Positions 51,906 to 64,000 of a DNA stretch of 64,000 nt are shown piece after piece. Position numbers and translations under genes: made by a program. Each line of letters opens with the position of its first letter. Position 1 is the first letter of the stretch. The DNA is from Puffinus mauretanicus (lineage: Eukaryota; Chordata; Aves; Procellariiformes; Procellariidae): contig JAJKFH010001810.1 in NCBI GenBank assembly GCA_023333565.1, positions 1,240,001-1,304,000 on the forward strand, read 5' to 3'. The notes beneath the pieces are model-generated. The model was not told where the DNA came from. It saw only the letters and a list, made by a program, of their open reading frames with translations, and did no database searches.

Positions 51906-54239
51906 GACATGATTTCATATGACCAAGTGTAATGTGAAGTGGAACATGCTATCAGGTTGAATATATTTAGTTAGTATTGTCAAAATCAAACTCTGAAATA
52001 TGACTCAGACCAGAAAAAAAAATCCCCAGGTAGATTTGAAATAACAATGTATTACTGCACACAATCCTTTTAGGTTTTGTTTTCACCCTCTCTCTGTAAT
52101 AATTCCTCACTATGTGTTTTAGTATAAGTCACAATACATACGCACTGGAATCCTTGAGCAGGGTGTTTTTGTTAAACCCTAAATATGTAAGACTTCATAA
52201 CATTGTGCCAGGACGGGGGGTTTTATTCTTTTTGATCTAAGATGATGTTTTTTATTTTCATGATTATGGTTAATAAACAAATTATTTCATACCTTTCAAG
52301 AGGGAGAACATTTATTGAGAAAAACGCTAAAACATTCCTTATATGGGTAATCTCTGTAACTTCATGGTACTCTTATGTCATGAAGACAGTCTTGGAGGAG
52401 AAGATATTTTAGGCCTGTAAGAGCTAATTGATTTTGATTATTTTTCATGTAAGGATGGTGAAAAAAGATAAAAAGAAAAATAAATCAAAATTTTTAGACT
52501 TGCTCTCCAAATTTGGGACTTTAAATACAGATCTAGGTCCATGAATAATCTATAGCTCAATATTAGTTTCAGCTAATAGAAATTCAGTTAAATGGAAATT
52601 CTGCAGTACCTTTGACTGAGGTATAAGTCCAGTTCTTATCTGTTACTCAATTCTGAGTTAAAGATTTGCAATTACATTTGCTGATTGTAAGTGTATTATA
52701 GGCCTTAGCACATTTCTACTGCATCTGAGAGTATCTCTGACTATTATTCATTAAATTTCTTATTTATAATTTTAAATATGTAAACAGAGGTTGATAAAAC
52801 CGTTAGAAGTGTTATGGCCTATTGTGTTCATCACCCTGCGAACTGTTTTGTTAAGTATCCGGTTATTGTCACTTGCACATTTGAGCACAACTTCTGTGGA
52901 CAAGAAACAGTCCTGTTTCTTTTTGGTAATCCATGTTGAAAGATAATGCTTATTCTGTAGATTAAAACATCTCCAGTTGGGCTATGGCATAAAAAGCATT
53001 ATAGCTAACACAGTTAGTGACTCAGGTATCAAGGCCCTCAATTACACATTTGTACCATAGACATTTTTATAGAAGAAAGTAACAGCTAAGAAAAATGTGA
53101 AGTATCATTTCAATGATGTACCACATATATGTGAATTAAGCTCCAAACATTTGTTGTCAGATAATGTCTCATAGCTTTCCTCTCAGTAAACACAACATGG
53201 GGTAAGAAAAATGGCATTCACTTCCACAAAGAAAGTTTGCGTTTCATTTTTTCCAGTTTATTTTCTCCTTTGATAATAAAAGATAAGAGTGTATGACTCA
53301 TTTGAACATGAAGAAAGCAAAACGAGGTTGAAGGATGCTTTGGCAAATAAGCACGAAAACAAGTACATATATGTTCACGTATTAAAGTATATACTTTTAT
53401 TATTTACAGATTTTATTCAAAGATGTTCTTTCTGGAAAAGTAAGGAGTTATACTAAGTCAGTTAATTTGGGAAATTTCATAGCCAGGGGGTTCTGTACAT
53501 GATTCTGTAAGATGAATATGTAAAACAATCCAGAATTTTCTTCCAGGCAAAAGCAAAAAAAAATCAGAGAAAGATTTAATCTTTAACTACCCTAAAAAAA
53601 TATTAGGAGTAAGTGAAGAGTCTACAAGGAACAAAGACGACATTTATCAGCCAAGAAAGTAAGCCCTGTTCTAGGGGTTGGAAAGTAAGGTTGAGAAAAA
53701 CAAAGATGAATTAGACCTTCCAGAAAACTAAACAAAATAGTAAATTCTTTGACCACATAAATAGAAATGAAATAAGGACAGAAGACAGGGGTTTCATTAG
53801 GAGGGGGAGGTAAGGATTACCTATACTCCAGACTGTAAAATATGTTCGGTAAGGATCATTCAGAACCTAGACGTGAAGGAAGAATGACTAATGAGAAAGT
53901 GTGTAAATTTATGGGGCTTTGTTGGTTTTTTGTCGTTGTTTTTTTTAAAAAGGCAGTTTATTGCATCTGAGATAGAAGCAAAACCAAAAACTTGACTTGG
54001 GATATAAGGGAGCAGATTACCTCCATATCAGAGTATCTGAAGAATTTAAGTATGAAATTGCAAGTTTGACATCCAGGATGTTTAGTACATTTATAACATC
54101 ACAAGTAATACTACGATATAACAAATATAGCTCATTTTAGGAGAAAAAAACCTTTCAGGAAACTATGTATTTATTTGTTCAACTCTATAGAAAGAAAAAC
54201 TTTAAAATAGTTTTGAAGTGTTGACAAAGCAAAGTCACA

Positions 54240-54780
54240 GATATGAATGGAAAACAAGATAAAAACCAACAAGACTTTCATAAAGGGTTAAAAATGTCAG
54301 ACTAATATGATAGTTCTTTGATGGAATTATTGATTTTATCAGCTGAGGAAGTGCACTATAGAATTAATCTGTCTGAAATTTGTTGTCATGTTTGATATGA
54401 GGAGGTGGGAAATAGTAAAGCTGCTATATAGGAGATTGGCGAGACCTCATCTGAAATTCTTTGTACTATTTTCCATGCTTGTGTTCAAGAAAGTTGTAAA
54501 TTGGAAGAAGCACTCAGAAGACATACGAAGCTGCTCAGCAGAGCAAAGTACCTGTCTTACTGAAATAACTTAGCTTAATTACTTTAGCAAAGTAAAGACC
54601 GATACATAAGAGGGGTTTTATTCACCCTCTATACATAGATTCAGGAATGAATAGCAAAGTGAAAAAAAAAATATTTAAGATAAAAGAGGTTAAGAAATGG
54701 GTAAAAATTGAATATGAATCCATTAAGGCTGGAGATTAATGGCACTTTTGAAAATCTGATGGGTTTTGGTTTTAAGGAAG
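54240..54780 (+). mobile_element. Very old CR1/L3-type ORF2 relic, sense
   Basis: Decayed reverse-transcriptase-like stretches appear in order on the + strand. First is TTCATAAAGGG...TGTCAGACTAATATGATAG (54277-54312), reading approximately FIKG-KCQTNMIVL like the conserved F-KG-SC-TNL segment of CR1 ORF2. After about 100 bases comes LLYRRLARPHLKFFVLF (54418-54468), matching the conserved L-Y-LVRPHLEYCVQFW segment. The spacing is much shorter than in an intact element, so internal deletion is likely. Frames are broken by stops throughout, giving only a 61-codon open stretch at 54388-54573. Boundaries are approximate. Confidence 0.55.
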
Positions 54781-56134
54781 CAAAAAGAAACTAATTTTAA
54801 ATTTATGAAAGAGGCTACTTTGTATTTTCTCTGTGACTGTGGACTGAACTTGATGAAAGAAGGAATTTCTTTCTAGCTGTTCGTTCCTATACCGTATGTG
54901 ATACAGCCATTCATCTTCAATTATGTGTTTGTGTGCATTAGCCTCATTGACAGGACTGGGATTCTTCTTGATACGAGTCCAGATTAGCTAAAATTTCAGT
55001 ATATGCTTAAGTCCCAGTGCAGTCATGGGTTATTGAATTTAATTACTAAAACATGCATCCTTGTGTAAGAAATACTTAAAGAAAGGAACTATGTCATTAT
55101 TTTGTTTAAACCTGGATATAGATCATTCCATTGAAATTTTAACCCTATAAAGAGAGAACTTTAACTATACAAACTCTGAGGGACAGTGGAAGATATCTCA
55201 GCCCTTCTTAAAAAAAGCTTTTCCTCAAATCTAATTCACAGTTTTGTGATTGTCATCGGTTCATATTAGACAACAAGAAGTGCTAATGTTAATCTATGAT
55301 ATAAAGCCATTATTATCATATCAGAAGTGTAAGTTGCTCTCTGAGTTGGCTGTTTATATGCTGAGACGATATGTATAGAGAATTACAGTTGATTATTCTA
55401 AATGTAGTCACTCCTGTAATTTTTTTTCTCTGTGTGTGGCATAAGTGAGAAATAGAGGAAGCAACAGACGGATGTATGTACTTTTATGTTTTGACAGCTT
55501 CTGTTAAAAACAGGTACCTCTTCAGGTTAGGATAATCAGTGGGATACTCATTAGTGAGAAGTAAAAGGATAAATGTGACTTTATTTTCACTGAAGCTAGA
55601 GGAAAGCTAGAAAAAAAAATGATGATAATGAACATCTTGCAGATGAGGCAACTTCTTAAAGTTAAAAAATGTTATAATGGCAGTTAATTTTTTTCTTTCA
55701 TTCCACTTTTTAATTCATTTCAGAACATGGTGACTTTTTTATTTTCTTATCTTAGATTTTTATTAGTTGGTTTATTTAATCATAGCGTAAAGGAACTCCA
55801 TGTACAAAGTGCCATGCAAGCAGTTATTTAAAGACAGTTGTTGATTTAAAAGTATCTTAAGTAAAATAAAAATATAACAAATCTAATGAATGGAATGAAG
55901 GGCATGTTGCAGAATGAAGGAGTATTCATAAGCACAAACACCTTTTCTTTCCCACATCAACTGTTTCTAGTGAAGAAGCGCCTTTAGGGATGAAGATAAA
56001 AATGTGTCAATCCAAAATTGAAGGGTAGTTTGTATAGCACAGTTTGGTACCAAGGAAAAAAGAGGGGTAAGTTAAACCTTCCCTGATACCAGAGGAGAAA
56101 TTTTGTTTATCCTATTCCCCTCCCACTCCCCCTA

Positions 56135-56148
56135 GTGTGTGTGTGTGT
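56135..56148 (+). repeat. (GT)7 microsatellite
   Basis: Seven GT units after a C-rich stretch (CCCCTCCCACTCCCCC). Confidence 0.8.
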
Positions 56149-59100
56149 AAATTAATTTAGAACATAACTGTACAAGTTAGTTGTTAATTAAATAATTGTT
56201 TTTATGAGAAATAAGCTCTACAAAGCAGATAAAATACAACACTTCTACTATTTAATGTTATCTCATCAGTACAGAAGTGCAGATGGTCACCCATCCAATG
56301 CACCAAGTCTCCTGGAGGAAAGAGGCATTTTGCAAAATAGAAATAGCTTCAAACACAGGTTCTGTTAAAACAAATCATGTACGGTAAAAGGAATGTGGCT
56401 GCATAAATATATAAATAAATCGCATAAATATGCTCAGACCTCCAAAAGTTTGTTTGCACAAAGATTGTCATTGTCAAAAAAGAAAAATATATCAACGTAA
56501 TGATACAGAAGGAGATAAGTGTCTTGATAGTTAACAGCATGAAGCTTTTGTTGTTTCGAATAGAAACCTTTTTACCCAGAACTCAAGAAAAATAAAGAAT
56601 ATTTTATTGGCGAAATGGAGTTATTTAATCCTAGAGTTTCAGATGCAAAAGTCTCAACACAGAATTTAAAGTAGTGATTCTCTTTAGGAGATACTGATAG
56701 GGTGACATAGTATTTTAAGGCTGTTTAGGTCATTGAGCAACAATCATCCATGGAGCGTACATCATCCAACATAATTACTTTTCTTCACTATAGGGAATGG
56801 TCACTAGTAAAACTTGTTCATTTCCATCTCTATAACTCTGTTTCTGGTTATTGAAAATTGAAAGCCTTGCTTATTATATTTATAAAACAATCATTTCTAT
56901 ATTGGTTACAGTTTTGACCATATTTATATACACTTCTGCCATCAAAAACCACTAATGTGTCATTAGTACTTTTGGGAAGACTTTACATTGGCACAGAGTG
57001 GTTACTAACCTCCTCCCTAAGTACAAAAAACCAGACCCATCAAGAAAGGGGCTTGACTGCCGAATCTATTCACAGGAAAGTTTACATTCTCTCTTATGAG
57101 AGAGTGGCAGCATTGCTTTTGAATTTCAGTTGTGGACATTAAACCATTCTGCTAAATTTCTGTGTCTTTGAATAGTAAGTTTTTAAAGTATTGTTGCATC
57201 ATGGATTTTTACTAAGAAAATCAGTCTAGAAAATCAGCAATGCTGCATCTATTTATGCTTTTATCCTCATTTTAACTTTCTTATTGACTGACTTTTTATA
57301 TGTTTGTCTGACTTGAGACTTGAGAATTGCTCAATGGTTACAGAACATTCTCAATAATAAAAATAATGTCTTGATTTATGAAAGTCTTTCAAAGGAAAAC
57401 ATTCAAAAATACTTAAAAAGCTATCCAGGGAGCCTTTTAACAGGCTTTAAACTGTGTCTGTCTTTCCTACAGATTCAGAAAGCTCCTCAATGAGTTAGGC
57501 AGGAATTTCCAGACTACTTGGCTCCATTACCACCCATCAATGGCAGTGACAGTTGCTATCATTGCAGATCTACATTTATGCACAGAAAGAGAAGTGTAAT
57601 TTCCCTTCTCATTTTCCAAGCTGGAACCTACATACTATCATCTTCTTATTTCCCTTATGCTCTTCTCCCTCTCCCTCACAGACCTTCCCTCATTGCTGCA
57701 GGAGCCCAAAGTCATCCCTTCATCGCTTTAAGGAGCATCCAGTCTAAGCCGTAGTGTAATCACCTTGATACAGGCAGAGCTGTTGTATTTTCCACCTGGT
57801 ACAAGCATGCCACATTGATCCGATTGCTACACCTCACCTGAGGAACTAGTCTTTTTAGGTAATAAAAATTTTGTTCCAGATCACACAACTAAGATGACGC
57901 AAACATCTAATGAGCAGATTTCCTTACAAGTATCTCTCTTCTATGTAAAAGTTAATATATGTGGAATTTATTTATTACCAGCTTTGAACTTGGCATGAAT
58001 ACCATTTTCACAGCCTGTCTTCTTAGTGTCATTAGCTTTAAATATCAGAAACTACTAGGACTTTTTTTCTTTATATTTTGCTTACTACTGCCATAATCCT
58101 TTCCCCAAAAACATCATTTTGGGATTCCAAATCTATCAGTGAACACTGCTTCCTTCAGTACCAAAATATTTCTTTGGTCACATCCCATTAAATAGCGGTG
58201 GGAACACTAATGTTGCCTTGGTCTCACTTTTAGGCAACAAGGCTGCAAGGCTGCACCGCTGTACAGTGGTGGTTCTGATCTGTTTTATTTCTGAGTGTAT
58301 TCCAAACAATGCATTTGATCTGTTCTGACATCTCTCTTGGAAAAAAGTGCTCGTTTCTTTTCACCAGCTATACACGTGGGCTAAGTAAGCACCTTAGATA
58401 CAGATGTCTAGGTACATAAAGTTGGAGGGGATGAATTCCCCCCCAGTCACTATTCTGTTAATTCACCCCTTGCATTCATGATGGTAATTTCACTTTTGCT
58501 TGGTAAATTTTTCATCTTTTTCTTTAGCAGGTATTTTAAATTCTTTGGCTGTCAAAAAGCCCTTTGACAAAGATAGTTTTTTCAAAAGTTAAAATCTTTT
58601 ATCCACCAAATTATCAAGAAAGCTTAATTCGCTTTGAAGTATGGATGAAGGAAACTGCATGACAATTGATTCTTCTTCAGGACTTTTTTCTCTAAGGTGA
58701 ATTTGGACAGGCAAAAGAAACCCTGCAGCAATGGGATCCCAGCAGTGCCTCATCTGTAGTGATTTTTGCATCCAACGTTTTATAGAAAATCTTTTGTATA
58801 TTTTATAAGTAAATAAGTGATCTTCAACTGGTTCTAAGTTAATTGCAAAGAGGGATAAAGGAAAACCTTTGGAAAATGAACAGAAGTCATTAAAAAAAAA
58901 AGAACAAATACTGAACTGCATTCAGCACTACCAAATGCAGCCAGAGAGCAGAGGGAGCTATTTTGTGGCTGACTCCTCAGCAGGTTAACAACTCACCACC
59001 ACTCCACCTGCCCCAAACGAGGTGTAAAAAACTGGAAAATGCTGTCATCAGTAGTGCTGTTGTCCATTGATTCTTATTCCATGGAAGGTGAAACTCTGCC

Positions 59101-60289
59101 TGCAGTAGGAATTAATGGGGTTTATCTGCTCTGACACACATCCATTCAAACTCTGTGAATCATACATATCCCCTTTCCTTATTTTACATTTCTTCATAGC
59201 TCCCCAAGTGTGATAAAGTTGCAAAGCTATAAAACTCAAGGTAAACTTTCCCTTTAATCTGGCTTTTCTGAGACGTGCTCTTTGCAGACATCCATTCTGG
59301 ACCTCAGAAGACACCCTATAGCTAAACAGGCATTGACAAAGTCTATTCGTCACATGCGAGTAAAAAACCAATTACCATCCTTTTACCATGAGGTAGAAAT
59401 GAACAGGGGAAACAGCTGAGGTAAGTGAAATATTTTACTGTATGATAGTGAAAGCTTGAGGTTGCAAATATTTTTGCTACGACTATGAGACGTTTTTTCC
59501 TTTCCTAGTGAAGAGGTCAAGGATCTGTCAAGCTACTTCTGGCCAACTGAATCTTTTTTTGTGTTCATACAGTACTCGTAACAAGACATTGATGCTTATC
59601 AGTGCTTCTGAAATACCACTGTATACACCTGATCATAAAGATAACACTGCCAAAAAATATAATGAATGTAATTCTAATTTAGTTCATATGCATTCTCTGA
59701 CTTACTGCTGCCGTTTTCTTTAAGTCAAATGAAAGGACAATGCTTGATATAATTTAAATAATCTACATGTACAGCTGTTTTTAATTAAGTGTTTGCCAGC
59801 CTGAATAATGACATGCTTTCTTTGGCATGTCATAATAATGCTGTGGTAGAATATATACATTATGATTACATGAGTTAGTAACCAAGGAAACAAAATTGGT
59901 ATTGTACCAGTGTCCTCCAGGACATGTATAATTAAGGGCCTGTCAGGTTTTCTGAAAAAGATCTCCAGTGTCCCAGGACTTAACAACATCCTTGTAAAAT
60001 TCTGATGTACAGACTGAAATGTAAGAGGTGAGAGAGCAGGTACTGCATCAACTGTAACGCACTTGTCTTTGTGAAGGTGTTCGTCAGCAAACTATACATA
60101 CAGTTTTTATATTTGTCAATGCCTTTCTTGATGTCTTCTCAGTTGCTCACAGGAAGCAAATGCCTCAAAAATAAAGCCTTCATTTAAAATTCAAGCCATC
60201 TATTGCACTGAAATTAGTAGCTGTTGAAGATATTGGGCAACTTCCAGCTGGATAAAATTGTAGGATTAGAGTTATTTTAGATGTTATAG

Positions 60290-60560
60290 TTCTCTACATT
60301 GAGACCTTCATTCATCTCACCTAACCTTAGGTAAAAAGCCAGTCCAGTTTCACATGTACCTAACTTGAATCTCAGTCACATGGGCACCTAGTCAAGACGT
60401 AAGGCAAAGGTACCTCATGTAGACAAAGGTAAGTTGTACATGTCTTTGAAGACCCCCAGAGGAAGATCATACCCACTTGAGTACCTGCACCTAACTTACT
60501 TAGACAGGGAGACCTTTAAAGGCATCTACCTCTTTCTATTCACTACATAGCTCATTAAGG
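60290..60560. repeat. Region with repeated CACCTA/CCTAACTT-like words
   Basis: Words such as CACCTAACCTTAGG, TACCTAACTTGA, GGCACCTAGTC, TGCACCTAACTTACTTAGAC and GTACCTCATG recur over 270 bp. They resemble decayed reptile/bird MITE-like repeats built on TAGGCACCTAA. A similar short piece (AAGCACCTTAGATACAGATG, then TCTAGGTACATAAA) lies at 58387-58420. Low confidence. Confidence 0.3.
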
Positions 60561-60759
60561 TACTCGGGAAAACCAGTTCACTAAGTGCTTAAAGTGTAGG
60601 CAAAGTTGAGATGGCTAAGATGGGCAGATGGGATCCCACACATGCCTTCACAGGGAAAACTTGGTCAGTTCATGTAGTTCAAACAAAGTCAGGATCAAAG
60701 CAGTTTATTAATTTATTAGCAGCATGCAGTTTTCTGGCAATCAGTGAACTATACAGGAT

Positions 60760-61000
60760 CAACCAGTGACCATCCCCACAAGGTCCCCAGCCCACCCCAG
60801 TCCCCAGGCACTGTGCCCCACACTGTCACTTCTCTGGTGCGGTGCGGGTTCACCACTGCGCCACATGGGGAGGCAGTTCGTGATGCCATGGGACAACTGC
60901 TGGCAGTGTCAAACCCGCTTTTGGCTGCTGCTGTCCCCACTCCCGGGTCTCTCCCCAGTGCTAGGAATTTCCATGTTTCTTTTACACTTCTTTAAAGCTG
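60760..61000. other. GC-rich island in AT-rich intron
   Basis: C-rich + strand sequence (CATCCCCACAAGGTCCCCAG, CCCACCCCAGTCCCCAGGCA) with some CpG, bordered sharply by AT-rich intron. Overlapping open frames exist on both strands (up to 87 codons) without recognisable motifs. It may be a lineage-specific insertion, a decayed repeat or a small regulatory island. Confidence 0.45.
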
Positions 61001-61536
61001 ATGTCTTCCTTGTTTTGAAAGTCTCATAACTCCCCATTACTGTTTAATCCAGCTAGTGATCATCTTCCTCTTTAATGTAATTTTTGGAAAACACCTGCTT
61101 AGATGTCCTTAACAGCCCTGGTTGCCCAGGCCATTTTGCCAAGGGTTGGCCATGCAAGCACCCCACAGATGCCCCCTTGTTCTCCTAGATTAACTGGGGA
61201 CAGGTGCTGTGTAGGGAATGGGTCAGATGCTAGGTGATCTGAACAAATTTGGAAACTGAGCCTTGGTGGACCAGAGAATCTTTGGCATTTCAGTATTTGG
61301 ACTCTAATTTTGGAGAGGACCAGAGTTGTTTTCTACATGGTTTTCCAACCCTTTGGATTTGATATATGTCGTTCATCTTTTTGATTTAGGATGCAAGCCA
61401 GAAATGTACGTATAATTTGCACATTTTTCATAGGAAGTCTTAAAAATTGTATATGTCACGAGGATGGTGCTATTTCTAAAATGCAGTTCTAAAGTTTTGA
61501 TATCTTAGTTTTATGGACTCTTGCAGTCTGATTAAG

Positions 61537-61564
61537 TTTTTCTTTTTTTTCTTTTTTTTTTTTT
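61537..61564 (+). repeat. Interrupted poly(T) run
   Basis: T runs broken by single C bases. Confidence 0.8.
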
Positions 61565-63586
61565 GTCCCGTACAACAAGAAGAGCTCTATACTGACAGTA
61601 CAGTTAAAATAATGACTTAACACTTCCCTCAAATCAAGCAGCTGAAGCTTGACAGCTTCATAGTATTCCTGATAATTTTAAAAGAGCACATACTGTAACT
61701 CAGAATTAGTTTGCTGTGAGCCACAAATAAAATATTGATGAAATATGCTCATAATAAAATCATAGAACATCATTTTTCCTTGACTGTCAAACATGGTGAT
61801 ATCCAGTTAATCTATATCACTGGGTAGAGGCAGTAGTTAAAAAAAAGTCTGAGTAGTATGCAAAATTTCTCTTAGACTAGGGAGTAAATTACCTGACATC
61901 TCATCCATTTATCAAATGTGCAGATGCAGAAGAAGACTTCAGAGCACAGAAAAAGAAAACACAGCTTTATCTCAAGGTGCTTATTTGTTTAAACAACAAC
62001 AACAAACTTTGCTTACTTTCCCTAGTATTTTCCATGATTAAAAATGCTATCCTGGTATGAACTGGATCATGTAATTACTAAAAACACAAAACACTAGGTC
62101 ATCAAGTTATAGATCACTTCCTGATGTGTCTGGAACACCCCTTCGTCTTGCATGAGTGTGAGGGAGGATGCCCACAGAGTTTGCTGCAAGTAGGTTTATG
62201 TGATTTCTTCAAGAACTTGCTAAAGATGTATTGTTGTAGAGACATCGGACAAATATATGTAACATTTGTCCTTTCACATACAGAAAACAAATACAATGGT
62301 CCGATTGCTTCCATGTTGCCACATATGAAAATTGTTCATATTTTTCACAGGTAAGAAGTTCCATGATTTTGGGACTATTTGTCAACTCGCATTTAAATAC
62401 AGTGTTGTTTTCCATAAAAGAACCCATTTGGTTTTGAGGGCATTTAGGCAATTGGGTTTGCTATGAACATTTTACTGTTGGCTAACTGGCCGTGATGCAA
62501 GTTACGCATCTGAAATCAAAGACTATAGAGCAGAATCAAGGTCACTTCTTACATGCAGCACAAACAACACAAAAACAGGTGTTTGTTATTGCTACCCGCT
62601 ACCCCACAAAGATGCAGGCACTTTAATATTTTTCTTGCAGCATGCTGCACAATTGCATGAAAATAATATGCCACAGCACAAAAATTCTATCATAAAATTG
62701 TTCTGAAACCTCCTCCAAGCTGTTGTCATGGCAAAGGAATCTATTGAGAATGCTTTTAATTCAACAGTGTTTCAGTGGGCCTTAAAAAATGTAAGTTAGA
62801 GCCAGCTAAAAAATGTTCATGACTGAATTACAACCTGGTGTCATATTGTCTCTGTCTTGTCTCTGTGTATTTTAGATTTTGTTTTTCATCATAACCTCAG
62901 TACTAGGAGTATGGAAGAATGTGATCTTTCTGCTTTGTGCATCTGTCAGAGATAATTGCTTGACAAGTTGCAGTGTAATAACAGTGAGGAAGGAATCACT
63001 CCATTGTTACCCCCAGTCCTCATATAGTGTGTGGAAAATGTCACCACACTGGGAGGGCCATTCTTTAGATCTCTGAACCTGAAAGATGTAAAATTACCCC
63101 TGTTTCGAATCTTTTATAGCACAACTGAAGCAATCTCAAATTACTTCTGCTTATGATTTCAATTTAGGAGTAATTTCAAAATAATCTCTTTGGAAAAACT
63201 TAACAACATTCACTTTTCTCGGTAATTTTCACCATTTCCAAGGAAGAAAATAAAGAGATGATTGGTCATTCATCTGTTCAGTGTGGTGTCTGGCATCTGT
63301 GTGCCAGTGAACACAGTTAGGGAACAGATTTATAATATAAGCATTTCAGAATCAGTGATAACACTAATTAGTTTTCTCTTTTCCTGGAGAGAAACCTGAG
63401 TAACCCATCTTCGTGTCTGTGGAAAAAAATAGTTCAAGATCCAACTGCTGGAAAAAGAAATTTGAAATATTCAGATGGGAAATAAAATGCTACCTCCTAA
63501 CAATGAGGGCGGTTTGCCACTGAAAATTTGCTCTTAGAACAACTGATCAGAGAAAATGAGAAATTCGTCTTTACTTGCAATCAATA

Positions 63587-64000
63587 ATCGCAGAATCACA
63601 GAAGGCTGAGGTTGGAAGTAACCTGTGGAGGTCAGCTGGTCCAGGCCCCTGCTCAAGCATCCCCAACCCTCCCTGCTCCCCCCATCTAGAACGGGCCCAG
63701 GCCCATGTCCAGATGGCTTTTGAATATCTCCAAAGATGGAGACTCCACAACCTCTCTGGGCAACCTGTGCCTGTGCTCAGTCACCCTCACAATAAAAAGG
63801 TGTTTCCTTAAGTTGAGAGGGAACCTCCTGTGTTTCAGTTTGTGCCTGTTGCCTCTGGTGCTGTCCCTGGGCACCACTGGAAAGAGCCTGGCTCTGTCCT
63901 CTCTGCACCCTCCCTTCAGGTATTTATAGACTTAGGTTCCCCTGAGCCTTCTCTTCTCCAGGCTGAACAGTTCCAGCTCTCTCAGCCTTTACTCAAAGGA
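63587..64000 (-). mobile_element. CR1 LINE, antisense, truncated by the window edge
   Basis: The + strand starts with CGCAGAATCACAGAAGGCTG, then GAGGTTGGAAGTAACCTGTG and GGTCAGCTGGTCCAGGCCCC, the reverse complement of a CR1 3' end. It continues through the ORF2 C-terminus; the minus strand reads LPREVVESPSLE, with frame breaks elsewhere. It is still CR1-like at base 64000, so the 5' limit lies outside. It is more decayed than the 48-kb copy, with no open frame longer than about 63 codons and a degenerate octamer tail, so it belongs to an older or different subfamily. Confidence 0.93.

Noticed and set aside
61215..61250. GGGTCAGATGCTAGGTGATCTG as an ancient CR1 3' end
   Set aside because: Too short, and the expected CCTTCTGGCCTTA-like ending is missing.

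Overview
The window looks like avian nuclear DNA. It is AT-rich, has no dense run of genes, and carries CR1 retrotransposon pieces with the bird-type TCATAGAA octamer tail. There are no mammalian Alu-, B1- or L1-type repeats. A crocodilian or turtle source is less likely but not excluded by sequence alone.

The only coding segment I can defend is one 117-bp internal exon at 29075-29191 on the + strand. It has a clean polypyrimidine tract/AG acceptor and a GTGAGT donor, and is phase 1 on both sides. Its 38 complete codons match, from memory of the family, the stretch between the first PDZ domain (PDZ0) and the guanylate-kinase-like domain of MAGI2 (S-SCAM), a synaptic and tight-junction scaffold. 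The rest of the window is read as two parts of very long MAGI2 introns: 1-29074 upstream and 29192-64000 downstream.

Layout. 1-12.6 kb: AT-rich intron with an 18-bp tandem duplication, an (AAAAC)n stretch and faint ancient repeat relics. 12.6-12.9 kb: ancient sense CR1 3' end. 13-22 kb: polypurine tract and A-rich runs. 22.2 kb: short sense CR1 tail. 24.8 kb: perfect 14-bp hairpin. 29.1 kb: MAGI2 exon. 30.7 and 34.0 kb: two related segments 3.3 kb apart, the second just after a degenerate MIR-like SINE. 39.2 and 40.3 kb: small tandem repeats. 47.9-48.7 kb: the best preserved transposon, an antisense 5'-truncated CR1 with about 220 open codons of reverse-transcriptase ORF. 48.9-49.7 kb: purine-biased block. 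51.7 kb: second MIR-like SINE. 54.2-54.8 kb: very old sense CR1 ORF2 relic. 60.8-61.0 kb: GC-rich island. 63.6-64.0 kb: another antisense CR1 running off the window.

No multi-gene system, operon, CRISPR array, tRNA or rRNA gene was seen. Most open frames longer than 60 codons are unsupported and sit in purine-biased or GC-richer patches. I found no convincing evidence of a new biological system. The items worth checking are the duplicated intronic segment, the minisatellite, the hairpin and the local composition anomalies.
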